Positions 10,081 through 24,013 of a stretch of 64,000 nt of DNA are shown here, piece after piece. This stretch comes from Owenia fusiformis. Lineage: Eukaryota; Annelida; Polychaeta; Sabellida; Oweniidae. The DNA lies in NCBI GenBank assembly GCA_903813345.2, contig CAIIXF020000009.1, positions 35,641,759 through 35,705,758 on the forward strand. The letters run 5' to 3'. The translations under genes were made by a program, and so were the position numbers. Within the stretch, counting starts at the first letter, position 1. Each line of letters opens with the position of its first letter. Below the pieces are notes generated by a model. The model searched no databases. It was not told the origin of the DNA and worked only from the letters and a program-made list of their open reading frames with translations.

Positions 10081-13000
10081 TATATTTGTTTTATTGACTC
10101 TTTGATAAAAATCCCCTGTTATTTTCAATGGCTTAGTTTGTCTTGGTAAATGATATTAGGGAACCAAGTGGGCTTAAGAATCTTTGAAGTTGAGCACTAA
10201 ATGAATAGAGTCTTACATAAAGGCAGTTTCTAGAGGAATACAAAATACATTCAGGAAATCATTGATTAATATTGTCTGATGTCACAATAGCATTCTGCCC
10301 TAAATCAGCTTTCATTTCTACTCGAAGACTTGTGTGTACGAATTTTGCTATTTATTGACCCAAATTAGGTCATGTTTTTTAGGGGAGGCAATGGGGATGG
10401 GGATTTGAGCCATCCATGAGTAGCTATGTGATGTTATGTTTGGGGCTGATGCCACAATGAATATCAAACCCCCACAAACAAAATAAACAGCTGAGAAGTT
10501 GAATCAATCTAATTCATCATATTTTTTCACAATTGAGAAACAATTAACATAAAAAAGTCAGTTAAGGAAAGTTAATTTGAGATTTCCATCGAATTATTTG
10601 AGTGACTGAGGCCACAAAATGTTACATCTACAAGAGGAGAAATTACTGAGCATGCCAAAAGTTTGACACACACACAGTATCAATCTGAATGTGATACTTA
10701 CATTTAAACTTCAAATAACAACTTAAAGTTCAAAGCTTGTAAAAATGTTGCATACATGTAATTATTTCATTTGATATAATTGTAATTTCATTAAATTATG
10801 GCCAGTCACACTCAGTTTTGTTTGATCTTCCAATTACAACACACAGGCTTTCAACATTCACTCAACATTTGCCAAAATAACTTTCTGCCTACTTTTACTA
10901 ATGAGACATCTCTTTGATTACATAACACTAGTCAAGGCAATCCTTTTTTATTGAACATGGATGTTCAAAGCTATAAGCCTGGGTTTATTGAAATTGTCTG
11001 AGCCACGCGCCAGGAATTAGACGTTGGTCATTTCATTGGTTCGATGATAAATCTATGTCGCAAATTGGAATGACTGTCAAGCAATTTTCTGAAACTTCTG
11101 AGCCAATTTTGGAGTCCATGAAAATTACTTTTGATCATATCAGAGAAAGTTAATTTGAGAGAATTACTCCATACTTTCTCTTTGTCACTTCACTTTGGAC
11201 TAGTCATTTATGAGCAAATTGCAAAACTGACTTCAGCGATATTCCGTTTATCACATTTAGGTCTTAGAGCTCTTAGTTCTTGGCTCACTTGTCCATAATT
11301 AAAGTATGGTTAACTGTAAGTGAAAAAACAGAACAAGAATGTTAATCGTGTTGGATCAAAGACAAGTAAAATACTCCATTCCTTTATTGATTGACGCTAT
11401 GTAAGTTCTCGGGAAATGCATCACCATGTTCTAACTGCATATTTCCTCGATATTAATTCTTGATTTGATTGTATAACATGAGGGACATTGTTAGGTACAT
11501 CTTTCCAATTTGTAGTTGATATGTAATAGAAGATGATATTATTGTATTCATTGTGAGGACACTCAAGGTTCATATCAGGGGAAGCTGCATCAACATGTTT
11601 AACATCTTCAGGGGCCAGCACATCTGCTGGGTCCAGATTTGGGGTGGGTCGAGTCTTCCATCCTCCAACGATATATCTCATAGAGGCAACTGAGGGTACA
11701 ATATTCAAAATATTTCTTCAGTTTCCTTCTATTTTGAAACGTTGCAGGGATTCTTTCATGGGATAAAGTTTTATTATTGGGTCATTAAAAATGATTAAAC
11801 GTTGTTTGTTTGTTTGTTCCAAGTTGGTCATATCACAGTTAAATCACATTCAAACTTGGGTTCCTAAGGACATTCCATCAAATATAAAGTCTTATCTATA
11901 GAACATGGCTCTATTTAGATTTTGTGATCTATCCTAGGGATTAGTCAACCAATTGCGCAGTTATTGGAATTTAGAGCGTATCAGCAATTTCCTCAAATCA
12001 AAAGTAGCGTAATATTTGATGGTGTAATGTCATGTATGAAGCATGATTTATGGATTGATTTACAACCTGTGAATTAGAGCCCTTACCAGTTAGACCAGGG
12101 TAAAGAGACATTTTTGGAATACGTGATAATTATTTAAGTTCATTGCTAGCGATTTCTCAGAATTGGAAAATGAGTAAATACAAGTTTGTAGAATGTCTGT
12201 ACAAGGATACTGTGGTTCTGTGTATACTAGACAGGTTTTATCAATAATTAAGCAAAATGAAAAATTATTATTGAACAATCGTAATCTGCTATGGATCTCC
12301 CATACCAGATACCAGATTGAGGCAATTTATCACCCTGATGATTTATTATGGGTTCTATCAAAGGTCCATTCAAATCAGACAAGCTAAGCATCACTTATAT
12401 CCACTAAATCCTTATTAGGGCAGATTTCTCTTCATTTTTTCTTTGAATTGTTGCAATAAGCCAATCCATGATCAAAGGCCGAGTCATGAATCACGATATT
12501 TGGAAAATGTCAGTTTGTGTTTTTCTGGCTCATTTGAATGTTAAATTGGACTTGGTTAGATCTGAAGATATCTATTTGGTAGTAAGATTTGTCTTAATGA
12601 AAAACAAGTGGAAGCTACAATTGTCTATTAAGGATTCAGAGCATGGGAATGTAATTCATGACTTTATTCACAATTTCAAGGTTTTTTCTTGAAGAAATAT
12701 CAGGAATGTATAATAGATATGATTGATTCATAAGGTAGTCTTCTACACAGGTTCTAGAAATTAGAGGGGTCACATTTTGTTGTTTGAGCCATTTTGTGAT
12801 ACTTTGTATCATACTGTAATGGTATTCCAAGATAAGATTTTGAAGTTATAAATAACAAAAATAATTCTTCCAGAGTATTTTGTAACTTACGTTTGCATCT
12901 TTTTAGAACATTGTATGATTTGACCCAATTTCAATATCCTTGAACTTCGTTAAACTTGAACTTCCAAATAAATCAGAAACATGCAATCAAATTTTTATAA

Positions 13001-13157
13001 AAAATGATCTAATTTTCTGCCTAATTTGTCTATCACTTTCAAAGATCAAAGCCTGCCATATTCTGGTATTGGTTAGTAGAATTATGTGATATAATACCCT
13101 ATAATGGTCATTCAATGATAAAGTCTGATATCAAAATGAATAAAAATACTCTAATTT
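10081..13157. other. Non-coding stretch, no gene recognised
   Basis: This AT-rich sequence has only short, unsupported open frames. A 95-codon frame on the - strand at 11421-11708 has a somewhat protein-like composition (a VGGWKTRPTPNLDPADV stretch) and an AG preceded by pyrimidines near its start. It matches no family I recognise and has no partner exon. Confidence 0.5.
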
Positions 13158-13675
13158 CACTGTTCCACAACTGGATGACTCTAACTGCAGTTAGCTTCAT
13201 TCAAGATGGTTGCCGAGATCATTTCGTTTTCGATAAACCTCCGATTTCAGCTAAAATAAGTTGAATCTGGATTCCAAATGTTTCGCCATGCAAATTAATA
13301 AAGCTACGATGGTAAATAACCACAAATAAATGCTCAAACAACCGCGATATTGGAGAATTTTAAAGAAAACGGCTTCACTTAGAATGACTCTAACTGAAGT
13401 TGATGATGACGTCATGATGGCGTAGATCATCAACTTCAGTTAGAGTCATTCTAAGTGAAGTCGTTTTCTTTAAAATTCTCTAATATTATGGGTGTTAGAG
13501 CATTCATTTGTGGTTGAATACAATCATAGTTTTATTAATTTGCATGGCGAAACTTTTGGAATCAAGATTCAACTTAGTTTAGCTGAAATCGGAGGTTTAT
13601 CGAAAACGAAAGAATCTCGGCAACCATCTTGAATGAAGCTAACTGCAGTTAGAGTCATCCAGTTGTGGAACAGTG
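13158..13675. mobile_element. Foldback (long inverted-repeat) element, 518 bp
   Basis: Two ~250-base arms (13158-13407 and 13426-13675) are near-perfect inverted copies around an 18-base centre. The ends read CACTGTTCCACAACTGG and its complement, and AATTT flanks both sides (13153-13157 and 13676-13680), consistent with a 5-bp target duplication. The arms differ at scattered bases, so they are not an assembly mirror. The left-arm end and centre contain the palindrome TGACGTCA (13407-13414). No open frame of note is present. The superfamily is unknown. Confidence 0.75.
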
Positions 13676-13680
13676 AATTT

Positions 13681-16600
13681 GACAATCATTTTGATTTGAT
13701 TTATGGTTTTAGGATCATATTACACAATATAATCTGATAAAAACCAATTCTGGCAAAACATCTTGTTCAATCTAAAGGCTTGTTCTAGGATATGACCACG
13801 ATCATAACAATCAAAACAAAGAAAAAGAATTTTGATTTTCTAATTGATTTATCATTAATCGCCTAACTGTTTATAGCCTATAGTCTCTATGTATCAATCA
13901 GTGTTGTTCTATAAACAGATTACCTAACTGTTTCTTCCTGGGACAGAATCAAGCAAACAGAAAGTGTTGACTAACATAACACCAAACAGTCCCAAGCTTG
14001 GTAATTACAGAAACAACGCAAATATTCATGTTGGGTCAAACCATTAATCCATATTTGACACTCGACTTCTTCCTAAATATGAATATTCGAATCGCTACAT
14101 CATATTTGACAGTCGGGTGAGAGGTTGCACTGCTCACAATGAGGGCCAGCTGCAATAAAGTCTTGAAGCATTAAGAAACAGAACAAATGATATGATTCCA
14201 CACAGCATGATGAATCATGTATGAACTGCTCAATAATGTTTTCTTCTGTCATATGCATACCAGTCTCTAAAAAGACCATGATCTCTGATAACTTTATCCT
14301 TTGCTGATTATAAGGTCTGGCTTAACAATGGAGAAATGGTTACTCCCATGATGCATTGCAGCAATTGTAATCATGGGAGTGATTCACCTCTTTTGCATGC
14401 TCCAAGTGGACAAGAGAAAGCATGTCACATTTCAACAGATACAGAAAAGCATGTTCTATTTCGGCAGAGATATTAGGGAGAATTTGCAGTTGTTCACTCA
14501 GGGTAGGGTCTACATCTTCAGGAGTGACAGCAACATGGAGAACTATGTTGAGATTTCAGAACCATAACAGGATCCAGGATATCCAGATGTTCACAGTAAA
14601 ACCTGTTTGTGACGAATGCATTCATTCTCATGAAATGTATTTAGATTTTAAAAAGAGGGAATCTGTACAGTGACAGTGTTTTCTCTAAAAAGGAAAGTGC
14701 AAATTTCACAGTTCTATCTAAGATCATAGATATTTCCCAATTTTCCATGATATTTTCAAAAAGGTTTTTGTGTTTATGCGCGCTTATTTCCAAAATCTCA
14801 AGTGGGCACAGTGCTCACTTGCTTTAATGGTGGTGAGATCACTGGTATATCTTTACATGGAAGTCAATGAGGCAGTAGATTCCTGTTATGAGAAGCCTAG
14901 TGTTGATTAGAGAGAGGAGTTACAATATGTTTCATTGTTATATATTTTAAACTTTTTACATAGAACATTCTGGAGGTTGTTCATGTCAAGAAAGAATCCA
15001 TTTCAACATTGGTTGTTACCCTTATATTATTGCATCACAGAAATTGATTGGTCATTCCAAGTCAGACATGATCATCCAGAAGACATCTGGGATATCTCAT
15101 TATACTTACCCTGTCTAATACAGTTGTTTGATTGGTCATTCCAGGTCACATGATCATCCAGAAGACAACTGGGATACCTCAGTATACTTACCCTTTCTAA
15201 TAGTTTGATTTGATTTCACTTCTTTGCAGGAGAGCTTCACATAGTTAGTAGAAAGATCTATTCCTTGGGGTACATTCCATAATAAATGTTTTTTCATTGA
15301 TTAAAAGTGAAAGATAAGTGATAAGTTGTATTTTTACACTCTTATCTCTAAACTCTGTGTTTTTCTATTGTATTGCCCTGGAGATCTAGGGCTAGACTTA
15401 CTAAGTACATTATAGTAACACAAAAATGTCTGCTCTCCTTTTTGTTTTGGCAAACCAGATTTTTTTCAGAATGTATTCCTAGATCAGGAAGAGGCTATGA
15501 GATTATTGAATTATTGAAAATAGCAAGAAATTAAATTATTTTAACATTTTGATTTGAGGAAGGTGGGAAAATGTGATGAAAATATGATATTTTTTCAATG
15601 GATGATATATTTTATTTATCCTATGGCATATCATATATTTATCAGAAATGTCTAAGGTTTAGTTCTGTTTAGCTTGAGGGGGGAAGCTTAGTCTCGGGTT
15701 ATAATATTACATTGACCATTGCCTTAGATTAAAATGTTTAATAAACATCCATGTTTTTTGAATCACCACTTATAGTACTAATTAATTTCAAAATCATATT
15801 TGAAAACAACAAGCCCTCCAAACAATATTAATCAATCAAACAAACAAAGATCAAAACAATATGATTGGTGTTGTTTTCTGTTTCCCTATTGTCCTCTCAT
15901 TACTCATTGCGATCTGTGATGTTACTCAATAAAAATAATTCTCAACATGTTCCTAAGAACTACTCATACTCAAGATTTGAGTTGTGAGTTGCGAATTATT
16001 TGATCTGATTGTATGTATGTATACACAGTATATGGACCATTGGTGTGTTTTGGAGTCCATCATTAATCTAGTTAAGCTGTTGATGTTAGGCTTCCCTCTG
16101 CAGGTGAACACTGTTTTGGTCTCACAATCAGAAAATCACATTTCCTCTGTCTTTTAATGGGTTCCACTGCTTTCTTATATTCCCATAAGATTCACAATGG
16201 ACACTCAGAGTTGTTCATCTGATTCCATGGTCGTTCACTAGATTTCACGATATGTCATGGTATTTCACTCCTCGAGACATGCCCTGTGTGTGATCTGCTG
16301 TAAGAGTAGTGTGTGTTTTCACAGACAACTGAACATGAGCCCTGGGGTTAGAAAAATAACCAGCATCCATTCATCAGTCTTCCTGCACTTCATGTATTCC
16401 AGGTTCTCTTCATATGGTGTGGTTTGTACTGAATGAATCTTTTGTATAATGTGTATAAAGTCCTCATCAAATTTTGTATCCTCTCAATCCCTCTATCCAA
16501 ACTTGTTCTTATGAACAAAATATATTAGACTACATGTTCAAAGTGATGAGATGCATAAAATATCTTCCTCAATTTGTGGAATTACGAAAGACATTTTGAA

Positions 16601-17631
16601 ACATAAATGTTAACAGGGAGGGTTCACATTCGACAACTTTGGCCCGAAACCAGTTGAACCCCCTGATCCCCCAGGCTTCAGACCTGGATAAATTAGGGGG
16701 TAGGGGGAAGGGAGAGGAATATTGAAGCTTGGTGCATGGCTGGTTTCCATGATCAGTGCTGGTGTATATATATCTTTTTATTGACTCGTTAGATGTCATA
16801 TCAATGACATATTAGTCACTAAGGTAGAGCAGTTCTTCCCATTGTCGAGTTGAAGAACTGGTATCTTTATCCTGGCTAGAACCATAGACAATTCTAGCCA
16901 GCGCCAGCCTTTTATCGAGTTAGCAGCACTCTAGTAATCGCCGGTACAGGTCAGCAGTCATAGGTCAAAGACAAATCACAAGAAGTGCTGTGAAGTGTTC
17001 ACTATTTTCCATGATCAGTTAAAGTCATACATAATGCTTAAAAACTTTACTACTTTTTGTTTGTATTTTCAAGACCTGGTGTGATAAAAGCTGAAAAAGT
17101 GATGTAAAATTTTGAAAATGGTAATCATTTGAAGAACCTTAGCCGAGTGTTAGCATGATGTTTGGTGTTACATCAATCAGGTTGGAATAACCCATTTACA
17201 TCCTTAGACCAGATTAAAATCTAAAGGTACTAGTTAAATTGAACCATCTCTACACTCCAAGATGGCATATAAATAAACATGTTTTTTAGATCCAATATCA
17301 TCTGGGATCTTGTAGTGCATTCATGAAATCCGTTTTCCGAGGTGTGAATCCTGAACAAGCTCAAGATAATTGTATCCTCCGAATATGTAGGGGGGCGCTT
17401 AATTGTGAATTAAGTTTATAAAAATGACTTTGCTGTTCATTTTTATTAAACTGAGTTAAGATAGGAATTTTAATATGAATTATCATCAGGGGATTGAAAA
17501 CATCAGTTTCACAACTACTCACTAGCATTCATTTATAGTTTGTTCTCAATATGCTGACTTCATGGGATTTTGCTTATTTCATTTTTGATAACAGTATGTA
17601 CTATTCTAAATATAGTTTGTATGGGTTTTGT
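13681..17631. other. Non-coding stretch with one 84-bp duplication
   Basis: No gene is recognised. Short frames, for example around 14373-14673 and 14935-15153, lack any family resemblance. The only structure noted is the tandem duplication described separately. Confidence 0.5.
15046..15205 (+). repeat. Two-copy 84-bp tandem duplication
   Basis: GATTGGTCATTCCARGTCA followed by ATGATCATCCAGAAGACA recurs with a period of 84 bases (15046 and 15130), with a few substitutions and small gaps. It is non-coding as far as can be seen. Confidence 0.7.
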
Positions 17632-18006
17632 TACCCTGCGTGCAGAGTCTAGTTAAACTACACTCTGCCTAGTAGAGACCATATTACAGTTTAGTAGCCC
17701 CGCCCCCACCATGGGTACCGGTGACAGTTTGGGTAAATCACTTTTGACCTACGTGCTGACCTTTCTTCCACCAATCAGCGAGCTTGAAGAAACATACGCC
17801 AAATGCGTTCTAATTAAATATGCGCATGTCATTGGTCAATTCCTGGCTAAACGATGACGTCAGAAGGAATGACCATATATAGAGCCTCGGTCAAATTTGG
17901 CCGACGAACACTGATTGGCGCGGTGAGTTCACAGGTTTATTTTAGTTTGAAAGAGTGACGACTAAGCTCTCTTTTAAGAAGTGAAGTCAAACGAATGCAA
18001 AGGGTA
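17632..18006 (+). mobile_element. Mutator-like MITE, copy 1 (375 bp)
   Basis: The element starts TACCCTGCGTGCAG and ends GCAAAGGGTA, giving short inverted ends TACCCT. It is flanked by a perfect 9-bp duplication GGGTTTTGT (17623-17631 and 18007-18015). A second copy in opposite orientation lies at 40233-40603 with its own different 9-bp duplication. A 9-bp duplication is characteristic of Mutator-like elements, though the inverted ends are unusually short for that group. The body contains a GC-box, CCAAT boxes, TGACGTCA and a TATA-like box. There is no transposase. Confidence 0.8.
17698..17925 (+). promoter_or_regulatory. Promoter-like module inside MITE copy 1
   Basis: In order the module holds a GC-box-like CCCCGCCCCC (17698-17707), CCAAT (17771), inverted CCAAT (17831), the cAMP-response palindrome TGACGTCA (17855-17862), TATATAG (17876-17882), another inverted CCAAT near 17914 and a good splice-donor sequence GTGAGT at 17923. 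The same motifs survive in the inverted copy at 40233-40603, where the TATA box reads TATAAAG. The motif order resembles a core promoter followed by a short first exon. Activity is inference. Confidence 0.35.
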
Positions 18007-18015
18007 GGGTTTTGT

Positions 18016-21000
18016 TTATTTGTTAATGCTTTTACAAATATTATGCTTCCACTGTTCACCAATTGTTGTGACCATATTTTGGAATAATACCTTTGTTAAG
18101 AAGAACATCTGTTTTATGCAAGATTGAATCATAATTTAACAATTTACTGATTTACCTAGGTAAAATAGATTAAATGATTTTCACCTCAAATTAGCTATAA
18201 ATACAACCAATCATATCGATATATTCCACACATATTGTAGAGATGGTCTTCATTCGACCAGATGGCCTGTAGTTTAGTTGATGACGTAATAGTTACCTAG
18301 TTTTAAAAGTAGATAAAAGATATGGCAATCCCCTTTTTATAAGTTATGAATAACAAAGGGCTTTGAATCTTGATCTTATGATTAATGGTATTGTTCATAC
18401 AGATAACAGAAGGAAACCACAAGAAGTCTTTTGACTCATTCAAATGATTTTATTTCATGAGAACAATAAGCAAGATGATAATCGTGTTTGGACTTATGTT
18501 AGAAACCAAGATGTTTTATTTGTACTCAACATATGGGGACATAGTACTCAGATTTAGCCCCCTCCCCTTATCTACCCCACCATGCTTAGGTAGGGAGAGG
18601 GGTTGATGTAGGACTATTCCCTTTATTGTTGTTTTTCCCAACCAGGAAATGCAATCCTGAGAAAAAGGTAAAAGTTAGTTGACTATGTTGACCATAGACA
18701 TTTCAGTCTGATAAAGCATCCATTATTGTACAATTACAACAATTATGAGATAGCATATACAGATAAGGGCATCCATAGAGGGGGTCAAAAACAGGCCAGA
18801 TTTTATGTGTTTGATATAAAGAGCGATAAGATCTGATTGAACCTGAGGGAACCACTACTATTATTGCTAGACAACAATAGAAAAATGATTTCAGGACAAT
18901 AACTTTCAGAATGGTCACTTAGAAGATGACCTATTGAATTTTGATTTAGAAATGAACGAAATTAGTAAATAGTTTAAAACATGGCTGTCTCATTTGATTT
19001 AATTCCATTTTTTTTTTTTGATAATATTTACATATCTTGTGCCAATGTGTCCCCTTTTGACTGCACAATAAAGTTTATGTGTCTGCTTTACAAAGGATGA
19101 GGTAATAACGAGTGCATACTCAAATAAACTGGATTTAATTAATCATTTTTGTCACATAATTGTACATTTGACATGGCTACAGGTTGATTAGGTTTGTGCC
19201 AAATACCCTAGGACAGTCTAGTTGTCGGAGCTTCACTATATATTTTCAATTTATATTTTCTTGTTACAATGTTATAAATTATATTTAATTAAAATAGGTA
19301 ATTCCAAGTGTTTCAATTCGTTCAATCTTAATTCAGGGAACTTTTACAAAGGTTTGCTATCTTAATTGAAGTCTGCAATTCCCTTCTCCTTATTAAATGC
19401 TACAACTATTGTCATGGCAACTTCCCAGATCCCTGTTTACCTGAGGCTCAGGTAAGGTTTATGAGACCTGCTCATTAACACACTTACCATGTAAAACACT
19501 GGGTAAGTGAGCATGTTACACACACACATGTGATTGATTATCTAAGATTTGGCATCTATTGTATTCATTATGTAAAACATATGTGACTTACATGATTTTC
19601 TTTTTAAAGGTTCATATTATTAAGAGTGCCTAGTAAGTTTTTGTGATGATACATATGCATATGTCTTGTATAATTATTAATTTTGTTGTCATAAATATGT
19701 CATTCGTTATCAGGGATTCTTATACAGTCCTATCAACAAACCTCAAGAAATGCTTCCCTTTGAGTTAAGCCCTTCATAGATTAACCTGTTTTCTGGGGGC
19801 TTAGTCTTGGACTGTATGAACCAGCTTGTTTGTGTCAAACTTCTGCACAACCCTGTACCTCCCATTTTGGGTCATGTTATAATAACAGGTAGAATTACTA
19901 AGTCATAGTAAATTACCTGATACTCCCCCTCTTACATTGAGCCATTAACCCTCTCCTTCATTCACCTGACTACTACTGCCCTCTGTGTTTTAATATTCCA
20001 AAGTCAGTTTTAGACACTCAGTCTCCCACAGCCCTTTCAATTTCATTATATCACTCCCCCTCCCCTTGTTTCAACCACTTCAGTATTCAACTTTGAACCC
20101 TCACCTTCCTGCCCCACTTACAAGCATTGAAAATTACAGGTGTGACATACCTGGCTACTATATATCACCTTGATTGATTTTATGGTGATTAAAAGATAAC
20201 ATCCTCGATATACCTGCCTATGAACCATCTCTCTGCATTTTCTCTCATCTCACATCATTTGGGACCAATTATCGGCCAAATGATATTTTCGATTGAAATG
20301 TGATAACCATTTTCAGATTTTTAAAAGGTGACCCAGGCAGAACCCTTACACACAATTATTTTAAAATTGTTTGCCTAAAACTTTCTAAAATTTTTGCATT
20401 TCTTGAATTTATTTGTTGAGTTAAATTCAATGTTGAAAAATGTTGAAATAAGTCCCAAGACTAATCCTTGGCCTATTTACACCCCCCTAAAAATTACATT
20501 TGTTGTAAGGGTAAAGCATCAAAATGTGAAAACTATTCACAGATTTTTAGAGACTGCTCTCTGAGTGAGAAGTGATTTATGAGACATGATGCTCTATTTT
20601 AGGTCAAAATTTGGTCAAAATGTTATCTCCCCCTCAATCAACTGAACATGGTGGTAATCATTTGCTAGGTCTATACGCAGAGGTTCTCAATGTTTAGCTA
20701 AAGTATTCAGCTAAAGAGCACAACTAAAGAGTTCAATTAAAGTGTTCAACTATATTGTTCAACTAAATAGTTCATCTTAATTAAGTGTTCAGCTAAAGAG
20801 CACAACTAAAGAATTAAGTTAAAGTGTTCTTCCAGGGTTCGCCTAAAGTGTTCAACTAGAGTTCAACTTAAGTTTTTGTTATATATAATGTCATGCTGTT
20901 CTTGTTTTCAGACTAATAATAACTATTTTAGTTATGACATATGATGATGTTTATAGTCCACTTCCCTGGGATGAGGAGTGTTTTTGGGGATGCTCTGGAA

Positions 21001-23414
21001 GTATAGGATATGACTATTATACCATGATTAAAGTTTATGTGGTAGTCAAAAGTTCTATGGGTCAAATATATTACTCTCTCTATAAAAACATATTCAAAGA
21101 ACAACTGATTCATTGTATTGAATATGGAAATTATGGTTGTGGGCAAAAATGTTTGTTTGGTCAGTGAAGGTGGAAAAATTAAGTGATGTTTTTAAGGGAG
21201 AAAGTAGCACATGTTATAACTTTCACCATTCATAAGTGCCCCATCGAATCAGACCCAGTAAGATATTATTTGTAGTTATAGAAAGACAGTTGCTTTTGTA
21301 GGGATTTAAAGATGAGTTTCTGTGAGTGATGATGTTTGAAAACATGTCATGAAAGCAAGAAGTGAATATATGTTTTACATGGAAGGGCCATGTGGGACCA
21401 ATATGTGCCAATTAAAATCAATTTGCAGTCCATTTGACATGTTATTAGGGTCGGATGGCTTCCATATCTTCAGAGACTGATAGGGGCTGATAGTGTAACT
21501 TATATTGGCAGTGAATGCCTTGATATCCTACAGATGGTATGAGCAGAGAAACATTCAATTCTGATCCTTTAGAATGTGTTTTAATCATGTTGCTATGAGT
21601 TGCTTGTCACAGAAATCTGCCCCTATGCATCACCATCTCTCTCAGTTCATCACTCAAAATCTCATTTTCAGTTACCTCAGCTTGGCCATTACCTGTATCA
21701 GCAATAACTTTCATACTATCAGTTTCAAGCTCAGTCATTAAAATGGGTATAACTTGAAATGAATCTGGACTGAATATTTTCTAAATTGGTTTTATAATCA
21801 ACAGTCTACTCATCCATGCATATTTCAATTTTCTGGATTTTAATTTGCTGAAAATTATACACATAGGATAGGGTATGAATCAAATGAAAGTAATTTGTTT
21901 CTTCTTTCAAGTCTTGTGAAGTGAAGTTTAACAAGAAACAATATTTTTGGGGTTTTATCAGACCATGCATTTTATACTGGTGGGTGCATGTTTGACTTAT
22001 GCAGATAGAAAACAGAACATCAATGGAGACATACTTATGAAGAAAGAGCAGGAGAAGGAAATGTGCAGCCAGTGTGCATAGCTGACAGTCATAACATCCC
22101 ATCCTCCTTTGTAATGTCTTAGAAAGTTCTCTTCTGTGATTGGTCAGATCAAGTCATCTGACACGCGCTTGGTATATGGGATGATACCTCCCTTGTGGCT
22201 CTTAATCTCAAAGCAGACAGTCACACTGACCTTCTTGGTTGGCTCCAAGTTTCCAACCACTCATAATTCAGTCCTGAGCATGGTACATTTTCCAGTTGCC
22301 ACAAAACTGTAAAGAAGGAGCTGCCTCGCTCTACTTTAAAAATACCAAAATTCATGATTACTGAATGAAAATACAAAAAAATTCCATATAACAATATCCA
22401 TAAAACATAAATGCTGAATTTGTAGTCCCATTAAATGCTAAATAAGCAGTGACCTAAAATAATGCATATTTATAATCTGTCACAGAATTATCCCATAGCT
22501 GAGATGAATCCCTCTCAGGAAGTTTCCTTGTATGATAAGAATCTCCATGATTAATCTTCATGTTGATTTATTGTACTAGTGTTCCAGTGATCCAGCAATC
22601 CCATGAGTTGGTGCCCCCTGACTTGAATATCATATCTGTCAAAAAACTTTTAGTTTGACAACTTCTAACTTATATTAAGCATTAATCCCCTCGTTGATGT
22701 ATTCTTAGGCTTGAAGCACATAAGGCACTTTTCAAAAACACAAATTTGAGATTATGGAACATCTTTACCTTTTAAGGCATTTAATATTAAGGAATTATGT
22801 AACACAAATTCATATTATTTTAAATTGACATTTGGTTCAACTTTTGTTCCAAGTAAATATCATTTTATATGTTAATCATTACTTTTTAATGGAAATATGA
22901 GAAGAATTAAACAATTTTTATCATTAATTGAAAGGCATCATCCTGATCATCGTATTATGTCTGATTGAATTGACATTTGTCAGCTATTGTTTATAGGTCT
23001 CACATCTGTTGAATGCTGGGTATATTCTCTTGTAAAATCATGTTTTTATTTTGTTTCTTGAAAATGTTTTGTATTTCATCAGTTTCCAATACTGTCCATA
23101 CATATCTATCATCACCTAGTCATTCTGTATTTCCTATTTCACAGTGACGTGTTTGGCAATAATTATTTTTCTGACGCACATCATCTTTGACCTAGAGTAT
23201 CTTTGCACTTGCGCTAATTGGAAGAACATGTAGTTAATGCAGATGTGAGGTACAAAAGGTGTCAACATAGGATTGATGGCTTAGGCAATGTGTCACTGAC
23301 TCAAACTCAAGAGAATAACTCTGAGACTCAACTGAAGCTGGGGGGATACCATTTTGATTTACCCGTGAGTCCTTCTTTATTTAAGCTAGAGAAGAGGCTG
23401 TATATATAGTTTCA
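18016..23414. other. Non-coding stretch, no gene recognised
   Basis: The sequence is AT-rich with many short chance frames on both strands. Aside from the tandem repeat at about 20696-20875 and an imperfect C-rich/G-rich hairpin near 18560-18602, I see no structure. Confidence 0.5.
20696..20875 (+). repeat. Degenerate GTTCAACTAAA tandem repeat
   Basis: About a dozen imperfect copies of a 12-14 base unit (consensus near GTTCAACTAAAGA) occur, including two longer near-identical blocks reading CAGCTAAAGAGCACAACTAAA. It is non-coding. Confidence 0.7.
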
Positions 23415-23422
23415 ATCCAAGC

Positions 23423-23508
23423 TAGGGCTGCCATCGAACTCAAATGTCAGTGTCGACAGTCGAACTCTGCTGTCGAAAATATTGTCGACAATCGAACTTT
23501 CCAGGGAG
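23423..23508 (+). repeat. hAT left terminus with GTCGA subterminal motifs
   Basis: After TAGGGCTGCCATC the left end carries TGTCGACA, AGTCGAAC, TGTCGAAA, TGTCGACA and ATCGAAC within about 70 bases. The right end (26735-26829) has TGTCGACA, TGTCGACT, TGTCGAAC and AGTCGACG. Clustered short motifs near the ends are the usual binding sites of the BED finger of hAT transposases; that role here is inference. Confidence 0.6.
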
Positions 23509-24013
23509 AAAAAATCATCGGGAAAAAAAGAAAAATTATTTCTGTGTTGTTGGTTCGTTTTTTCCAAATCTTTCAACACAAATATCATACAAATGTTAAT
23601 ATGTTTTATTTGTTGCAGGTTCACAGAACTGGAGATAAAAAAACTAGTGAGAAAACAAGAGAAAAAAGGAATAAAAATGTAAAAAAACGCTCACTTCGTT
23701 TTGTTATTCTTGCCCTTACCTTGCTAGGTTCCAGCACAAAGAATCTGCAGCACTATTCTTAGCCCATGTGTATCGTGTTAGGCAGTGGTATACTTTATAT
23801 GAAATGATGAATGATAATTATAACTATAAAATTGCGTGTCTAATAACAAAACATAACACCCTTTTTTAACTTTTAACTTGACAGTTACCAGGGTTGTAAC
23901 TTGTACATGTATTAACAACCAAAGGTAGAACTTTTTATAACAATAGCCTTATGGGAAATACGCCAACGGTTTCCAGGTTACAATATTCGCTACAATATTT
24001 TATAGCTAACATT

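Noticed and set aside
11421-11708. 95-codon - strand frame with protein-like composition
   Set aside because: There is no family match, no partner exon and no convincing start; it is mentioned only as part of the non-coding stretch.
13158-13675. Assembly mirror artefact instead of a foldback element
   Set aside because: The arms differ at many scattered bases and matching AATTT flanks are present, which a mirror artefact would not produce.
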